Source: an uncultured Spirochaetales bacterium (GTDB taxonomy: Bacteria > Spirochaetota > Spirochaetia > Sphaerochaetales > Sphaerochaetaceae). From it: 64,000 bases of DNA. The stretch covers positions 52,451 through 116,450 of the forward strand of contig CALXYO010000009.1 of assembly GCA_944393005.1 (NCBI GenBank), read 5' to 3'. The notes beneath the pieces were generated by a model. It was not told where the DNA came from, searched no databases, and worked only from the letters and a program-made list of their open reading frames with translations. Position numbers and translations under genes: made by a program. Below are positions 17,404-28,766 of this stretch, one piece after another (position 1 is the stretch's first letter; the number at the start of each line of letters is the position of its first letter).

Positions 17404-17784
17404 ATGCAGAAGTCGGGTGAAGATTATTTGGAAGCGATCCTGATCCTCGAGATCAGAAATGACAGTGAAAGTGTGCGCAGCACTGACATCGCAAGGCATC
17501 TTGGCGTGAGCAAGCCCAGCGTATCGCGCGCCATGTCGGTGCTCAGGGCTGACGGATACGTATCGATGGAAACATACGGCGATGTGAGCCTTACCGACAA
17601 AGGAAGGGCCCTTGCCGAGGAAGTCTATGACAGACACCGCACGCTCACGCGGTTCTTCCGGGATATCCTCGGGGTTGACAGGGAGATTGCCGAGCATGAT
17701 GCCTGTCTTATCGAACATGATATCTCCGCTGAGAGCATGAACAAGCTCACGCAGTTCATAAGGTGCTATCAGCATAAGGACTGA
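17404..17784 (+). CDS. DtxR/MntR-type metal-dependent regulator
   Basis: A 126-residue repressor of iron or manganese genes. The N-terminal winged helix includes IARHLGVSKPSVSRAMSVL. The metal residues expected for the family are present: Asp7, Glu10, His78, and the cluster C101...E104-H105 in ACLIEHDIS. The Cys at the position found in DtxR, plus its shortness and missing SH3-like tail, make Mn or Fe equally possible. The HAD gene begins one base after its stop codon (TGATATG), so both share a transcript. No metal transporter is adjacent, so its targets lie elsewhere. Confidence 0.85.
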   Translation: MQKSGEDYLEAILILEIRNDSESVRSTDIARHLGVSKPSVSRAMSVLRADGYVSMETYGDVSLTDKGRALAEEVYDRHRTLTRFFRDILGVDREIAEHDACLIEHDISAESMNKLTQFIRCYQHKD

Positions 17785-17785
17785 T

Positions 17786-18364
17786 ATGAGTGAACTGTTT
17801 ATTTTCGATTTCGGCAACGTGCTTATAAAAAACATAGTCATAATTCCTGAAATGGCCCGCCGGCTGAAAGCTGATGAAGCAGTCCTTGCTGCCGATTACG
17901 CTCTGTATGAAGACAGTCTCATTTCGGGGCTTTTCCCGATTGCGGCCTACTACAGGCACCTTGAGGAAACTTATGGAGCAAAGATAGAGGACGACATATT
18001 CCGCACCTGCTTCCATCCTGTGCGCAATGAGGGGATTTTCCCCGTTGTCGATGCCCTGAGGAAGAGCGGAAACCGTGTCGTGGTCGGCTCTAACACTTTC
18101 AGCAGCCACTGGCATGCGATAGATGAGCTTGATATAAGCCCTCATTTCGATTTCTGCTATGCAAGCCATCTCATTCATGCGGTGAAGCCTCAGGAAAGTT
18201 TCTTCACGTACATAATGTACAAGGAAGGATTCACGGCCGGACACACTCACTTCATTGATGATACACAGGAGAACGTCGGGTGCGCCTCCGGACTGGGGAT
18301 TGACGCTTTCCGCTACACTTTCAATGACGGTGAACTGAGAAAGCATTTCGAGCGGTACATATGA
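17786..18364 (+). CDS. HAD family hydrolase (YihX-like)
   Basis: A 192-residue HAD phosphatase. Motif I is IFDFGNVLIKN (nucleophile Asp8, then Asn11 in place of the usual Thr position), motif II GSNTF, the lysine in HAVKPQESFF, and motif IV HFIDDTQENV. This matches the YihX/HAD-IA subgroup of small sugar or FMN phosphatases. It shares an ATGA with the histidine kinase gene downstream (18361-18364). The gene chain dtxR-HAD-kinase-regulator is compact, but the link between phosphatase and signalling genes is unknown. Confidence 0.75.
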   Translation: MSELFIFDFGNVLIKNIVIIPEMARRLKADEAVLAADYALYEDSLISGLFPIAAYYRHLEETYGAKIEDDIFRTCFHPVRNEGIFPVVDALRKSGNRVVVGSNTFSSHWHAIDELDISPHFDFCYASHLIHAVKPQESFFTYIMYKEGFTAGHTHFIDDTQENVGCASGLGIDAFRYTFNDGELRKHFERYI

Positions 18365-20067
18365 AAATTCCGATGCAGAGCCTTCTTTCAAGAATAATAC
18401 TGTCGATTGTCCTGACAGTGTTCTTTGCCCTCACTCCCGTCATAATTTTCGTATACAGCTACGGTGAGATCCTGACGCAGTCAAACCTCTACAACCAGCT
18501 TGACGTTTCGATGAATGACATAAAGATACGTTTTTCGGCGACGATAGGGGATCTGACGGACTGCCTTGATGTTTTTTCTTCTGATGAGACAGTGAAGGCC
18601 CTGGCTGAAGGTAACATAGTTGAGCGCACACAGCTGGATCTGAGCGCCGCATACAGCCTAGCCGGAAGGGAGGATGATGCAGTGCTCACCGTACTGTCCT
18701 CTGACGGACATGTGCTTTATACGACGGCAAGCGACATTCCGTTCTATGTGGATTTCTCCTCAAGGGTCCCGTCCGTCCAGGATTTCAGTGGAATAAGGTT
18801 CTCAACCGGCTTCCGCTACACATCATTTGAGAAAGGTGAGATCGTCATCAATATGATCAAATGCATCAGGAATGATGATGGCAGCGTTTCCGCATATGCC
18901 CTGCTGGATGTCGTCGGCACGCAGTTCGTGCGTTATGCCGATCCTGCGCTTGTCAATGAAGTATGCCTTCTCAATACGGAAACCGGCATGGTATCGTCGC
19001 TCATACACCTAAATGACTACAGGCCTCTTGATGAGGGCTGGGTTTTCTCGCCTTATGATTTCTCTGAAGGTTTCAGCCGCATAGGCGACGTGCTTGTCAC
19101 CCATGACGAGCTTCCCGAATACGGCTTCATCCTCATCGGCTATCTTGATATAAGTCCTTACATGGACTCGATGAACAGTTTCTACACCATGATACTCGCC
19201 ATCATAGCCAGTGCCTTCATAGTCTCCATAATCATTGCTTTCTTCCTCGGCTCCTCCATCGTGAAACCCATCAGCCGGCTCATTGGGGTTATGGGACAGG
19301 TCGAGAGAAAAGGTGATTTCGATGTGGAGGTCCCGCACAGCCGCATAAAGGAAATGGAGGATCTCAATGACAAGTTCAGCGAGATGCTGAGACAGATCAA
19401 GCTTCTGATACAGAAGAACGAGGAGGAGAGGGACAAGGTTGTGGATGCCGAGCGCAAGGCGCTTGAAGCCCAGATGAATCCCCATTTCCTCTTCAATACG
19501 CTCAATGTGATAAGATCAATGGCAAGACTCAACGGAGAAAAGGATATAGAGGACATAACGATAAAGCTTGGCCGTCTGCTGCGCTATGCGGTCGACAACC
19601 GTCAGAGCAGCGAGACCATCGAGAACAGTTTCCTGATGGTTGAAAGCTACCTTGGAATCCAGCGTGTCCGTTTCGGTGAGAAGCTGAACATAAGCATAAG
19701 TCTCAGTGATGAGATAAAAAATGTCGTCACCCCCAAACTGATCATCCAGCCGCTTGTGGAGAATGCGATCACGCACGGTCTGGAACCGAAGCTGGGGGTG
19801 TGGAATCTTGAGATAACCGCAGTGCCGGACGGCTGCAGAAATGTCGAGATCACGGTAAGCGACAACGGTGTGGGTTTTGACGATGCTCTGTACCAGGATA
19901 TGGAGAATCTGGCACACAGCACTCATACCGGCATGTACAATGTCTATAAACGGCTTCGTCTTTGCTATGGCTCAAAAGCCGTATTCAGGGTAAAATCTGA
20001 AAAAGGCAGGGGCAGCAGGATTTATCTGAAGTTCCCTGCATCTATGGGAGATTGCAGCGATGTATAG
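18361..20067 (+). CDS. Sensor histidine kinase, YesM/LytS type
   Basis: A 568-residue two-component sensor. There is a membrane segment at about residues 12-34, an extracytoplasmic sensing region to about 275, a second membrane segment (ILAIIASAFIVSIIIAFFLG) at about 278-300, a HAMP domain, then the His_kinase motif AQMNPHFLFNTLN carrying the phosphorylated His, and an ATPase domain with NAITHGLEPK and SDNGVGFD. YesM-type kinases pair with AraC-type response regulators and often sense sugars or cell-wall compounds. It overlaps both its neighbours (4 and 8 bp). The signal is not known. Confidence 0.9.
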   Translation: MKIPMQSLLSRIILSIVLTVFFALTPVIIFVYSYGEILTQSNLYNQLDVSMNDIKIRFSATIGDLTDCLDVFSSDETVKALAEGNIVERTQLDLSAAYSLAGREDDAVLTVLSSDGHVLYTTASDIPFYVDFSSRVPSVQDFSGIRFSTGFRYTSFEKGEIVINMIKCIRNDDGSVSAYALLDVVGTQFVRYADPALVNEVCLLNTETGMVSSLIHLNDYRPLDEGWVFSPYDFSEGFSRIGDVLVTHDELPEYGFILIGYLDISPYMDSMNSFYTMILAIIASAFIVSIIIAFFLGSSIVKPISRLIGVMGQVERKGDFDVEVPHSRIKEMEDLNDKFSEMLRQIKLLIQKNEEERDKVVDAERKALEAQMNPHFLFNTLNVIRSMARLNGEKDIEDITIKLGRLLRYAVDNRQSSETIENSFLMVESYLGIQRVRFGEKLNISISLSDEIKNVVTPKLIIQPLVENAITHGLEPKLGVWNLEITAVPDGCRNVEITVSDNGVGFDDALYQDMENLAHSTHTGMYNVYKRLRLCYGSKAVFRVKSEKGRGSRIYLKFPASMGDCSDV

Positions 20068-20830
20068 TGTGATACTTGTGGAAGATGAGCAGCTTGTCCG
20101 TCAGGAACTTGCGGCGACGACCCCGTGGGAGCAGCTCGGGCTCAGGCTCATAGCCACCTGCGGCGACGGTATTGACGGAGAGAACAAGATCAGGCTTCTG
20201 GATCCGGACATTGTGATCACAGATATCCGCCTTCCCGGACAGGACGGTCTGACCATGCTTAAGCACTGCCAGGTTCCCCATGCTGTCATCCTTTCCGGCT
20301 ATACGGATTTCTCCTACACGCGTACGGCAATACAGCTTTCTGTTTTCGACTATCTTCAGAAACCTGTCGACTCGGGTCAGCTGGAGGAAACACTCAGCTC
20401 TCTGGTGGAGAAGATAAAAGGAGAAGAGCAGGATCTTGCCAGATTCAGAAGCAGCGTGAAGGACGGGGGAAAGGAGATGATAGACCTTCCCAAGAGTGTG
20501 AACAACCATATCATAAATTCCGTCATAAGTTTCATCGCAAGTAATTATTCAAGTCCTGTCGGACTGCAGGAGGCAGCGGAGTACCTTGAGCTTTCCGAAA
20601 GTCATCTCAGCCGTCTTTTCAAGGAAGAGACCGGACTTAATTTCCTTCAGTATCTGAATGCATGGAGAGTCAACAAGGCAGCCGGACTCATGAGGGATCC
20701 CCGGAAGAACATCTCTGAAATCGCAATCGAGTGCGGCTTTCCGTCTCCCGGCTATTTTGCCAAGATATTCAAGCGTTTCATCGGTCAGACCCCGACTCAG
20801 TTCCGTGATCATATCTCCATGAACGAGTGA
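20060..20830 (+). CDS. AraC-type response regulator, YesN type
   Basis: A 256-residue response regulator. The receiver domain has the acidic pair in LVEDEQ and the phospho-acceptor Asp55 in VITDIRLPG, then LSGYTDFSY and the lysine in FDYLQKPV. A linker follows, and the C-terminal about 100 residues form two AraC helix-turn-helix units (LQEAAEYLELSESHLSRLFK and ISEIAIECGFPSPGYFAKIF). The start overlaps the kinase stop by 8 bp, so this is the partner of that kinase. The genes it controls are not obvious; the sugar operon at 35.6 kb has its own regulator. Confidence 0.9.
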   Translation: MYSVILVEDEQLVRQELAATTPWEQLGLRLIATCGDGIDGENKIRLLDPDIVITDIRLPGQDGLTMLKHCQVPHAVILSGYTDFSYTRTAIQLSVFDYLQKPVDSGQLEETLSSLVEKIKGEEQDLARFRSSVKDGGKEMIDLPKSVNNHIINSVISFIASNYSSPVGLQEAAEYLELSESHLSRLFKEETGLNFLQYLNAWRVNKAAGLMRDPRKNISEIAIECGFPSPGYFAKIFKRFIGQTPTQFRDHISMNE

Positions 20831-20959
20831 GCTGAAGCTTTTGTTTTTCAATAATGTGACAACAGAGATAATTTCTTGAATCATAATGAATTGTCTTTTT
20901 AGATGTTGTGCATTTCTGAAAAAATGATGTAAAAAAATTCACTTTTTTGCATAATGCGA

Positions 20960-20989
20960 TTGACAAACTGGCTGCAAAAGAAGTAAGAA
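20960..20989 (+). promoter_or_regulatory. Candidate promoter of the ilv-leu operon
   Basis: A perfect -35 TTGACA at 20960-20965 is followed after 18 bp by TAAGAA (weak -10), giving a start point about 35 bp before the leader peptide. The -10 match is poor, so activation by a regulator is possible. Confidence 0.4.
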
Positions 20990-21030
20990 AACAGCATCAA
21001 AACTAACTGAAGACAATAAAGGAGGAGAAA

Positions 21031-21117
21031 ATGACAACAATCAATGCAATGATTCTCGCAGCTGCCGCTTCTCTTGCCCTTATCAGTCTTCTTATCGTCC
21101 TACTTATTAGAAACTAG
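21031..21117 (+). CDS. ilv-leu operon leader peptide
   Basis: A 28-codon ORF with a strong GGAGGAG site six bases upstream. Among its 28 residues are seven leucines, five isoleucines and one valine, concentrated in the second half (ALISLLIVLLIRN). It ends at 21117, directly at the first stem of the attenuator. This is the classic sign of a branched-chain amino acid leader: ribosome stalling at Leu/Ile/Val codons when charged tRNA is scarce would favour the antiterminator. It resembles ilvL in design, not in sequence. The run of Leu codons includes mostly CTT, with one CTA. Confidence 0.85.
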   Translation: MTTINAMILAAAASLALISLLIVLLIRN

Positions 21118-21183
21118 ACCACGGTTTAGTTCACTTTTATGTAGCCCGTGGTCAGATTTGAAAACCACGGGTTAATTTTTTTT
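21117..21183 (+). promoter_or_regulatory. Transcription attenuator of ilv-leu operon
   Basis: Three segments compete. GACCACGG (21117-21124) can pair with CCGTGGTC (21146-21153) as an antiterminator. CCCGTGGT (21145-21152) instead pairs with ACCACGGG (21164-21171) to make a stem extended by A-T and G-T pairs, followed by an eight-T run at 21176-21183: a terminator. The leader peptide stop codon overlaps the first segment. IlvN starts 15 bp after the T-run, with its SD within GAGGAGGAG. Confidence 0.85.
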
Positions 21184-21197
21184 GAGGAGGAGAACGG

Positions 21198-22732
<1,535 letters not shown>

Positions 22733-22750
22733 GTTTCAAAGGAACAGGAT

Positions 22751-24349
22751 ATGGCAGAGAGAGTATATATATTCGATACAACACTGAGAGACGGAGAGCA
22801 GGCTCCCGGATACTCAATGAATCTGGAAGAAAAGATCAAAATGGCAAAGGTGCTTGAGGCTCTGGGCGTTGACATCATCGAAGCCGGCTTTGCCATATCA
22901 AGTCCGGGGGACTTTGAATCGGTAAGGGCAATTGCCGCAGCGGTGGAGAATGTCACGGTCGCATCTCTTGCACGTGCACTCAAAAAAGACATCGATGCGG
23001 CATGGAATGCCGTGAAGGAGGCGAAGAAGCCACGTATACACGTCTTCCTCGCGACAAGCGACCTTCACCTTGAATACAAGCTGAAGCTTACCCGCGAGGA
23101 GGCTCTGGAGCGCATCAGGGAGAATGTATCCTATGCTGCAAGTCTCTGCCCTGATGTGGAGTTCTCGCTTGAAGATGCCACACGCACCGATCTTGACTAT
23201 ATGTGCCGTGTTGTCGAGCTTGCGATAGACTGCGGTGCGAAAACGATCAACCTGCCGGATACTGTCGGCTATGCCACACCGCAGGAAATCGCGAATATGG
23301 TGGAATATGTCAAAAAGAATGTTCCCAATATCGGCAAGGCGGTAATAAGCATGCACTGCCACAATGACCTCGGTCTTGCGGTTGCCAACACCATAAGCGG
23401 AATCAGCGCAGGTGCCCGTCAGGTTGAATGCACCCTCTGCGGAATCGGCGAAAGGGCAGGCAACGCGGCGCTTGAGGAGATAGCGATGCTCATCAAGACC
23501 CGCAATGACGTCCTTCCTTTCGAAACCGGAATAAACACAACCGAGATCACCCGCTCTGCACGCTTGCTTTCATCTACAACCGGCGTGAAGATAAATCCAA
23601 GCAAGGCAATTGTCGGTGCCAATGCATTCGCCCATGAAAGCGGCATACACCAGCACGGCATGATGGCAAACAGCAGGACATACGAGATCATGACACCGGA
23701 GAGTGTCGGTCTCACACAGACAAGCCTGGTGCTCGGCAAGCACTCCGGACAGCATGCCTTCAGCAAGAAGCTCGCCGAGCTTGGCTATGGTGTAAGCAAG
23801 GAAGAAGAGGACAGGCTCTTTGCAGAGTTCAAGAAAACCTGCGACAGGAAGAAGACCATCACCGACAGGGACATCGTGGCGCTTGTCGAGAGCACAGAGG
23901 AGAAAGACAGCCAGATCTGGTCTCTTGAGTCCTTTGTCGTCAACAGCGGCAATCATATGGACAGCACTGCATGCATCACCCTCAGAAAGGATGGCAAGAT
24001 CTACAAGGATGTTGCGATCGGAACCGGTCCTGTCTATGCATCCCTCAGGGCGGTTGAGAAGATCATCAGGCATCCTTTCTCACTGGATGACTATCAGCTT
24101 CAGGCCGTGACCGAGCACAGAGATGCCCTCGGTGAGGTTCTTGTGAAGGTGAGCGATGCAAGCGGCACATACCGCGGAAGAGGTGTCAGCACAGATGTTA
24201 TCGAGGCCAGCATCCTCTCAACCCTTGCCGCAGTGAACAAGATGCTCGCCGAGAAATCATCATCGTCGTTCTCCCAGGGGCAGAGCGCAAGCTCCATGAG
24301 TTTTGAGAATGACATGCTGCTTGACCATACGGACAAGAAGGAGAACTGA
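22751..24349 (+). CDS. leuA: 2-isopropylmalate synthase
   Basis: A 532-residue LeuA. It condenses acetyl-CoA with 2-oxoisovalerate, committing carbon to leucine. The TIM barrel begins FDTTLRDGEQAPGYSM, then has the metal pair in SMHCHNDLGLAVAN, the GIGERAGNAALEE loop and HESGIHQHG. The C-terminal about 130 residues form the leucine-sensing allosteric domain (LESFVVNSGN...). The last codon is followed directly by the TTG of cimA. It is distinguished from cimA by the QAPGYSM motif. Confidence 0.95.
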   Translation: MAERVYIFDTTLRDGEQAPGYSMNLEEKIKMAKVLEALGVDIIEAGFAISSPGDFESVRAIAAAVENVTVASLARALKKDIDAAWNAVKEAKKPRIHVFLATSDLHLEYKLKLTREEALERIRENVSYAASLCPDVEFSLEDATRTDLDYMCRVVELAIDCGAKTINLPDTVGYATPQEIANMVEYVKKNVPNIGKAVISMHCHNDLGLAVANTISGISAGARQVECTLCGIGERAGNAALEEIAMLIKTRNDVLPFETGINTTEITRSARLLSSTTGVKINPSKAIVGANAFAHESGIHQHGMMANSRTYEIMTPESVGLTQTSLVLGKHSGQHAFSKKLAELGYGVSKEEEDRLFAEFKKTCDRKKTITDRDIVALVESTEEKDSQIWSLESFVVNSGNHMDSTACITLRKDGKIYKDVAIGTGPVYASLRAVEKIIRHPFSLDDYQLQAVTEHRDALGEVLVKVSDASGTYRGRGVSTDVIEASILSTLAAVNKMLAEKSSSSFSQGQSASSMSFENDMLLDHTDKKEN

Positions 24350-25927
24350 TTGGAAAGGGTAGAAATCTTCGACTCGACCCTGCGTGACGGCAGTCAGGGG
24401 GAGGGAATAAGTTTTTCCATAGAAGACAAGCTCAGGATAGTGAAGCTGCTTGACGATCTCGGGGTTTCCTATATTGAAGCCGGAAACCCCGGCTCGAATG
24501 TCAAGGACCTGACATTCTTCGAACGCCTTAAGAGTGTCCGTCTGGCAAATGCCAGGGTAGTCGCATTCGGTTCCACCAGAAGGGCCGGAATCAGGGCAGA
24601 GGATGACAAGAACCTCAACTCCCTGCTTTCCGCCGGAGTGGACACTGCCGCGATTTTCGGCAAAAGCTGGGATTTTCAGGTGACTGACATTTTAAAGATA
24701 TCACTTGAGGAAAATCTTGAGATGATCAGTTCATCGGTCAGTTTTCTTGTCAGTCACGGGAAAACCGTTTTCTTTGATGCCGAGCATTTTTTTGACGGTT
24801 ACAAGGAAAACCGGGAATACGCGCTCAGGACGCTTGAGTGTGCCGCCTCTGCCGGAGCTTCATGCCTTGTGCTGTGCGAGACCAGGGGAGGCTGCCTTCC
24901 TGATGAAGTCTATGAGATAACGAAAGCCGTCAGGCAGGCTTTCCCTGATACGAGGATCGCGATACATGCGCATGATGACTCAGGCTGTGCGGTCGCATCT
25001 TCCATCCTTGCAGTCAAGGCAGGTGCCACCCAGGTGCAGGGCACTCTTCTTGGAATCGGGGAGAGATGCGGAAATGCGAATCTTTCCACAGTCATCGCAG
25101 ATCTCGAGCTCAAGCTGGGAGTGCGCACCATCAGCGGACCGCTTGAGAGTCTCAATTCCATCTGCCGGTCAATTTCCGCACTGTGCAACATAAACATAGG
25201 AGCAAACACTCCTTATATCGGATCCTCAGCCTTTGCCCATAAAGGCGGGATGCACATAGACGGTGTGCTCAAGGATCCCCGTTCATTCGAACACATAAGA
25301 CCGGAAAGCGTAGGTTCCAGCCGGCGTCTGCTGATGAGTGAAGTCAGCGGAAGGGCTCTTCTCATGAAGCGCATTGAGAAGATTAAGCCGGGCCTCGCCA
25401 AGGACAGCAGTGAAGTCATACACCTTATGGAGATGCTGAAGGCCAAGGAGGCTGAAGGCTATCAGTATGAAGGTGCTGAGAACAGCTTTGACGTGATCAT
25501 CTACAAGGAACTTTTCAAGTCAGAGCCTTTCTTCACTTTTGTTCATTACCAGACAATAGGATCGCTTCCGTATGCCGATCCGGCAGGAGGTGCAAGCCAT
25601 ACTGCCCTTGTCAAGGCAAGGGTGAGAGGCGAGAGCGCAATCGCAGGCGCGGAGGGCAAAGGTCCCGTCAATGCGCTGGACATAGCACTGCGCTCTGTGC
25701 TTGAACAGTTCTACCCGTCATTGCGCAGTGTGCACCTGACTGACTACAAGGTCAGGGTGCTTGACGGAGCTGACGCCACGGCAAGCCGTGTGAGGGTTCT
25801 CATTGATTCAAGCGACGGTGTTGACACCTGGTCAACAATAGGAGTCAGCAGCGACATTATAAAAGCAAGCTTTCTGGCTCTCTCAGACAGTATAGAGTAC
25901 AAGCTTTTCAAAGACAGGAGGAGATGA
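24350..25927 (+). CDS. cimA: (R)-citramalate synthase
   Basis: A 525-residue LeuA-like enzyme, but of the citramalate synthase clade: the opening [17 protein letters not shown] and [19 protein letters not shown], and [13 protein letters not shown] with the [11 protein letters not shown] loop, are typical. It condenses acetyl-CoA with pyruvate to make citramalate, a threonine-independent entry to isoleucine; no threonine deaminase is in the operon. The C-terminal domain is likely isoleucine-regulated. The start is TTG, flush with the leuA stop (TGA TTG), with AAGGAG inside leuA. Its stop overlaps the spacer before leuC. Confidence 0.9.
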   Translation: MERVEIFDSTLRDGSQGEGISFSIEDKLRIVKLLDDLGVSYIEAGNPGSNVKDLTFFERLKSVRLANARVVAFGSTRRAGIRAEDDKNLNSLLSAGVDTAAIFGKSWDFQVTDILKISLEENLEMISSSVSFLVSHGKTVFFDAEHFFDGYKENREYALRTLECAASAGASCLVLCETRGGCLPDEVYEITKAVRQAFPDTRIAIHAHDDSGCAVASSILAVKAGATQVQGTLLGIGERCGNANLSTVIADLELKLGVRTISGPLESLNSICRSISALCNINIGANTPYIGSSAFAHKGGMHIDGVLKDPRSFEHIRPESVGSSRRLLMSEVSGRALLMKRIEKIKPGLAKDSSEVIHLMEMLKAKEAEGYQYEGAENSFDVIIYKELFKSEPFFTFVHYQTIGSLPYADPAGGASHTALVKARVRGESAIAGAEGKGPVNALDIALRSVLEQFYPSLRSVHLTDYKVRVLDGADATASRVRVLIDSSDGVDTWSTIGVSSDIIKASFLALSDSIEYKLFKDRRR

Positions 25928-25929
25928 AT

Positions 25930-27189
25930 ATGGCAATGACAGTCAGCGAGAAGATTCTTTCTCATGCGGCAGGACTGGACGAGGTTCATGCAGGACAGCT
26001 GATCATGGCGAAACTTGACATGGTGCTCGGAAATGATATCACAAGCCCGGTTGCGATCGGGGAATTCAGCAAGTTCAATACCGACAGGGTATTTGACAAA
26101 AACAAGGTGGCCCTTGTTCCGGATCACTTCGCTCCGAATAAGGATATCAAGGCTGCGACACAGTGCCAGTGCATGAGGAACTTCGCCCGCAAGATGGATA
26201 TAAAGAACTATTTTGAAGTCGGTGAAATGGGTGTAGAGCATGCCCTTCTTCCTGAAAAAGGTCTGGTGACTGCAGGTGATGTCGTGATCGGTGCTGACAG
26301 CCACACCTGTACTTACGGTGCGCTTGGCGCCTTCTCAACCGGTGTCGGTTCAACCGACATGGCTGCCGGTATGGCAACAGGCAAGGCCTGGTTCAAGGTT
26401 CCTTCCGCGATCAGGTTCAACCTTACCGGAAAGATGAAGAAGTATGTCTCCGGCAAGGATCTCATTCTCCACATCATCGGCATGATCGGTGTTGACGGCG
26501 CACTTTACAAGACAATGGAATTCCAGGGGGACGGAGTCTCAAGCCTCACGATGGATGACAGGTTCACCATCTGCAACATGGCGATTGAAGCCGGCGCCAA
26601 GAACGGTATCTTCCCTGTTGATGAACAGACTCTTGCCTATCTGAAAGAAGCCGGTGCCAGAGAGCCCAGAATTTTCACAAGCGATCCTGATGCATCCTAT
26701 GAGAAGGTCATTGACATCGATCTCTCTCAGCTTGAGAGCACTGTAAGCTTCCCTCATCTTCCCGAGAACACGCATCTGGTGAAGGACTGCCCTGAAATAA
26801 AGATCGATCAGGTTGTCATCGGTTCCTGCACAAACGGAAGACTCAGTGATCTGCGCATTGCCGCGGACATACTCAAAGGCCGCCATATCGCATCAGGACT
26901 GAGATGTATTGTCATTCCCGCCACACAGAAAATTTACAGACAGGCCATGCATGAAGGTCTTTTCGACATTTTCCTTGATGCCGGCTGTGTAATAAGCACA
27001 CCGACCTGCGGCCCGTGTCTGGGCGGTTACATGGGCATCCTTGCGGAAGGCGAGAGATGCGTCAGCACGACAAACAGGAACTTTGTCGGACGCATGGGCC
27101 ATGTGAAGAGCGAAGTCTATCTTGCAAGCCCCGCAGTTGCGGCTGCAAGCGCCATCGCCGGAAAGATCGCAGGACCGGCGGACATTTAA
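25930..27189 (+). CDS. leuC: 3-isopropylmalate dehydratase large subunit
   Basis: A 419-residue aconitase-family large subunit. It carries the [4Fe-4S] cluster and isomerises 2- to 3-isopropylmalate; it probably also handles citramalate. Motifs include [35 protein letters not shown], and [11 protein letters not shown] with cluster cysteines. I prefer ATG 25930 over 25924 because AGGAGG (25916-25921) is eight bases before it. The cimA stop overlaps the region just upstream, so translation is coupled. The length fits the short (archaeal-like) LeuC type. Confidence 0.95.
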   Translation: MAMTVSEKILSHAAGLDEVHAGQLIMAKLDMVLGNDITSPVAIGEFSKFNTDRVFDKNKVALVPDHFAPNKDIKAATQCQCMRNFARKMDIKNYFEVGEMGVEHALLPEKGLVTAGDVVIGADSHTCTYGALGAFSTGVGSTDMAAGMATGKAWFKVPSAIRFNLTGKMKKYVSGKDLILHIIGMIGVDGALYKTMEFQGDGVSSLTMDDRFTICNMAIEAGAKNGIFPVDEQTLAYLKEAGAREPRIFTSDPDASYEKVIDIDLSQLESTVSFPHLPENTHLVKDCPEIKIDQVVIGSCTNGRLSDLRIAADILKGRHIASGLRCIVIPATQKIYRQAMHEGLFDIFLDAGCVISTPTCGPCLGGYMGILAEGERCVSTTNRNFVGRMGHVKSEVYLASPAVAAASAIAGKIAGPADI

Positions 27190-27204
27190 GGAAGGAGGAG
27201 TCAA

Positions 27205-27699
27205 ATGAAAGCGAAAGGCAATGTCTTCAGATATTACGATAATGTTGATACGGATGTGATCATTCCCGCACGCTATCTGAACACCAGTGTCGCAAGTGAG
27301 CTTGCAGCACACTGCATGGAGGATATCGACAAGGATTTTGTGAAGAACGTGAAGAAGGGGGATATCATAGTGGCGGGTGCCAATTTCGGCTGCGGATCCA
27401 GCCGTGAGCATGCTCCGCTTGCAATCAAGGAAAGCGGTATAAGCTGTGTCATCGCCACCACATTTGCCCGTATCTTCTACAGAAATTCGATCAACATCGG
27501 ACTTCCGATCCTTGAGTGCAGGGAGGCAAGTGAGAAGATCCAGGCCGGAGATGAAGTCGAGGTAGATTTCGACAGCGGAGAGATAAAGGATCTCACACTC
27601 GGTCTCACATTCAAGGCCGAGCCGTTCCCTCCATTCATGCAGGCCATAATCGCTGAAGGCGGTCTCATCAACTATCTGTCAAAGGAGGAGGGAAAATGA
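27205..27699 (+). CDS. leuD: 3-isopropylmalate dehydratase small subunit
   Basis: A 164-residue swivelling domain of isopropylmalate isomerase, partner of LeuC. The motif [15 protein letters not shown] and the start [18 protein letters not shown] are family hallmarks. It has a strong GGAGGAG before ATG 27205 and shares an ATGA with leuB. Size fits the short LeuD that pairs with 420-residue LeuC. Confidence 0.97.
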   Translation: MKAKGNVFRYYDNVDTDVIIPARYLNTSVASELAAHCMEDIDKDFVKNVKKGDIIVAGANFGCGSSREHAPLAIKESGISCVIATTFARIFYRNSINIGLPILECREASEKIQAGDEVEVDFDSGEIKDLTLGLTFKAEPFPPFMQAIIAEGGLINYLSKEEGK

Positions 27700-28757
27700 A
27701 AATCAGACTTGCTTTGATTCCCGGAGACGGAATCGGTCCCGATATAGTCAAGGAAGCAGTGAGGGTTCTGGATAAGACTGCTGATATCTACGGTCATGAA
27801 TTTGAATACAGGACGCTTCTTGCGGGCGGCTGTGCGATTGACCGTACAGGTGAGCCTCTTCCTGCTGAGACACTTGAATGCGCGAAGGAAAGCGATGCCG
27901 TCCTTCTCGGTGCCGTTGGCGGCCCGAAGTGGGACAACGTCCCTTCTTCCCTGAGACCGGAGAAGGCTCTTCTCGGTCTCAGAGGCGGACTCGGCCTTTT
28001 CTGCAACCTCCGTCCTGCAATGCTTTATGATGAGCTTGCCGGTGCCTGCCCGCTCAGGAGTGAGCTGGTTGAAGGCGGTCTGAATGTCATGGTCGTGCGT
28101 GAGCTTACAGGCGGTATTTATTTCGGCGAGAGAGGAAGGGATGGAGACAGCGCCTATGACACCATGAGATACTCAAAGGGAGAAGTCGAGCGCATTGCGA
28201 GAAAGGCCTTTGAAATTGCCATGAAGCGCAATAAGAAACTCACTTCCGTCGATAAGGCGAACATCCTTGAATCCAGCAGGCTCTGGAGGGCCACCGTTGA
28301 TGAGGTCGCTGCTGATTATCCTGAAGTGGCTGTCAACCATCTTTATGTCGACAATGCCGCAATGCAGCTTGTGAGGAACCCAAAGCAGTTTGACGTGATC
28401 CTCACCGAAAACATGTTCGGTGACATACTTTCCGATGAGGCCAGCATGATAACAGGCTCGATCGGAATGCTTCCCTCCGCATCGCTGCGCTCTGACTCAT
28501 TCGGAATGTATGAACCGATTCACGGTTCGGCACCGGACATCGCAGGGCAGAACAAGGCCAATCCGCTTGCAACGATCCTCTCTGCAGCGATGATGCTCCG
28601 CTATTCATTCTCCCTCACAAAGGAGGCTGATGCGATAGAGAAGGCTGTCGAGGATACTCTCCGCCAGGGCTGGCGCACTGCCGATATCTATACTGAAGGA
28701 TGCCGTCTGTGCGGTACCGTCGAGATGGGTGATGCCGTCATATCCAACATAAAGTGA
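27696..28757 (+). CDS. leuB: 3-isopropylmalate dehydrogenase
   Basis: A 353-residue NAD-dependent decarboxylating dehydrogenase. It oxidises 3-isopropylmalate; as the only such gene in the operon it may also act on 3-methylmalate from the citramalate branch. The opening [14 protein letters not shown], the [11 protein letters not shown] segment, [23 protein letters not shown], and [17 protein letters not shown] match. The start shares ATGA with leuD, and AAAGGAGG lies upstream. Confidence 0.97.
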   Translation: MKIRLALIPGDGIGPDIVKEAVRVLDKTADIYGHEFEYRTLLAGGCAIDRTGEPLPAETLECAKESDAVLLGAVGGPKWDNVPSSLRPEKALLGLRGGLGLFCNLRPAMLYDELAGACPLRSELVEGGLNVMVVRELTGGIYFGERGRDGDSAYDTMRYSKGEVERIARKAFEIAMKRNKKLTSVDKANILESSRLWRATVDEVAADYPEVAVNHLYVDNAAMQLVRNPKQFDVILTENMFGDILSDEASMITGSIGMLPSASLRSDSFGMYEPIHGSAPDIAGQNKANPLATILSAAMMLRYSFSLTKEADAIEKAVEDTLRQGWRTADIYTEGCRLCGTVEMGDAVISNIK

Positions 28758-28766
28758 GGCCTGTGT

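Noticed and set aside
17104..17841. A 245-residue antisense frame over the amidohydrolase end and DtxR gene
   Set aside because: It spans two well-supported genes and an intergenic hairpin; no homology pattern.
19009..19926. Antisense frames under the histidine kinase
   Set aside because: The plus-strand kinase has full motifs; the antisense frames have none.
24350..25927. Second copy of leuA
   Set aside because: Motifs [11 protein letters not shown] and EAGNPGSN fit citramalate synthase, not isopropylmalate synthase.
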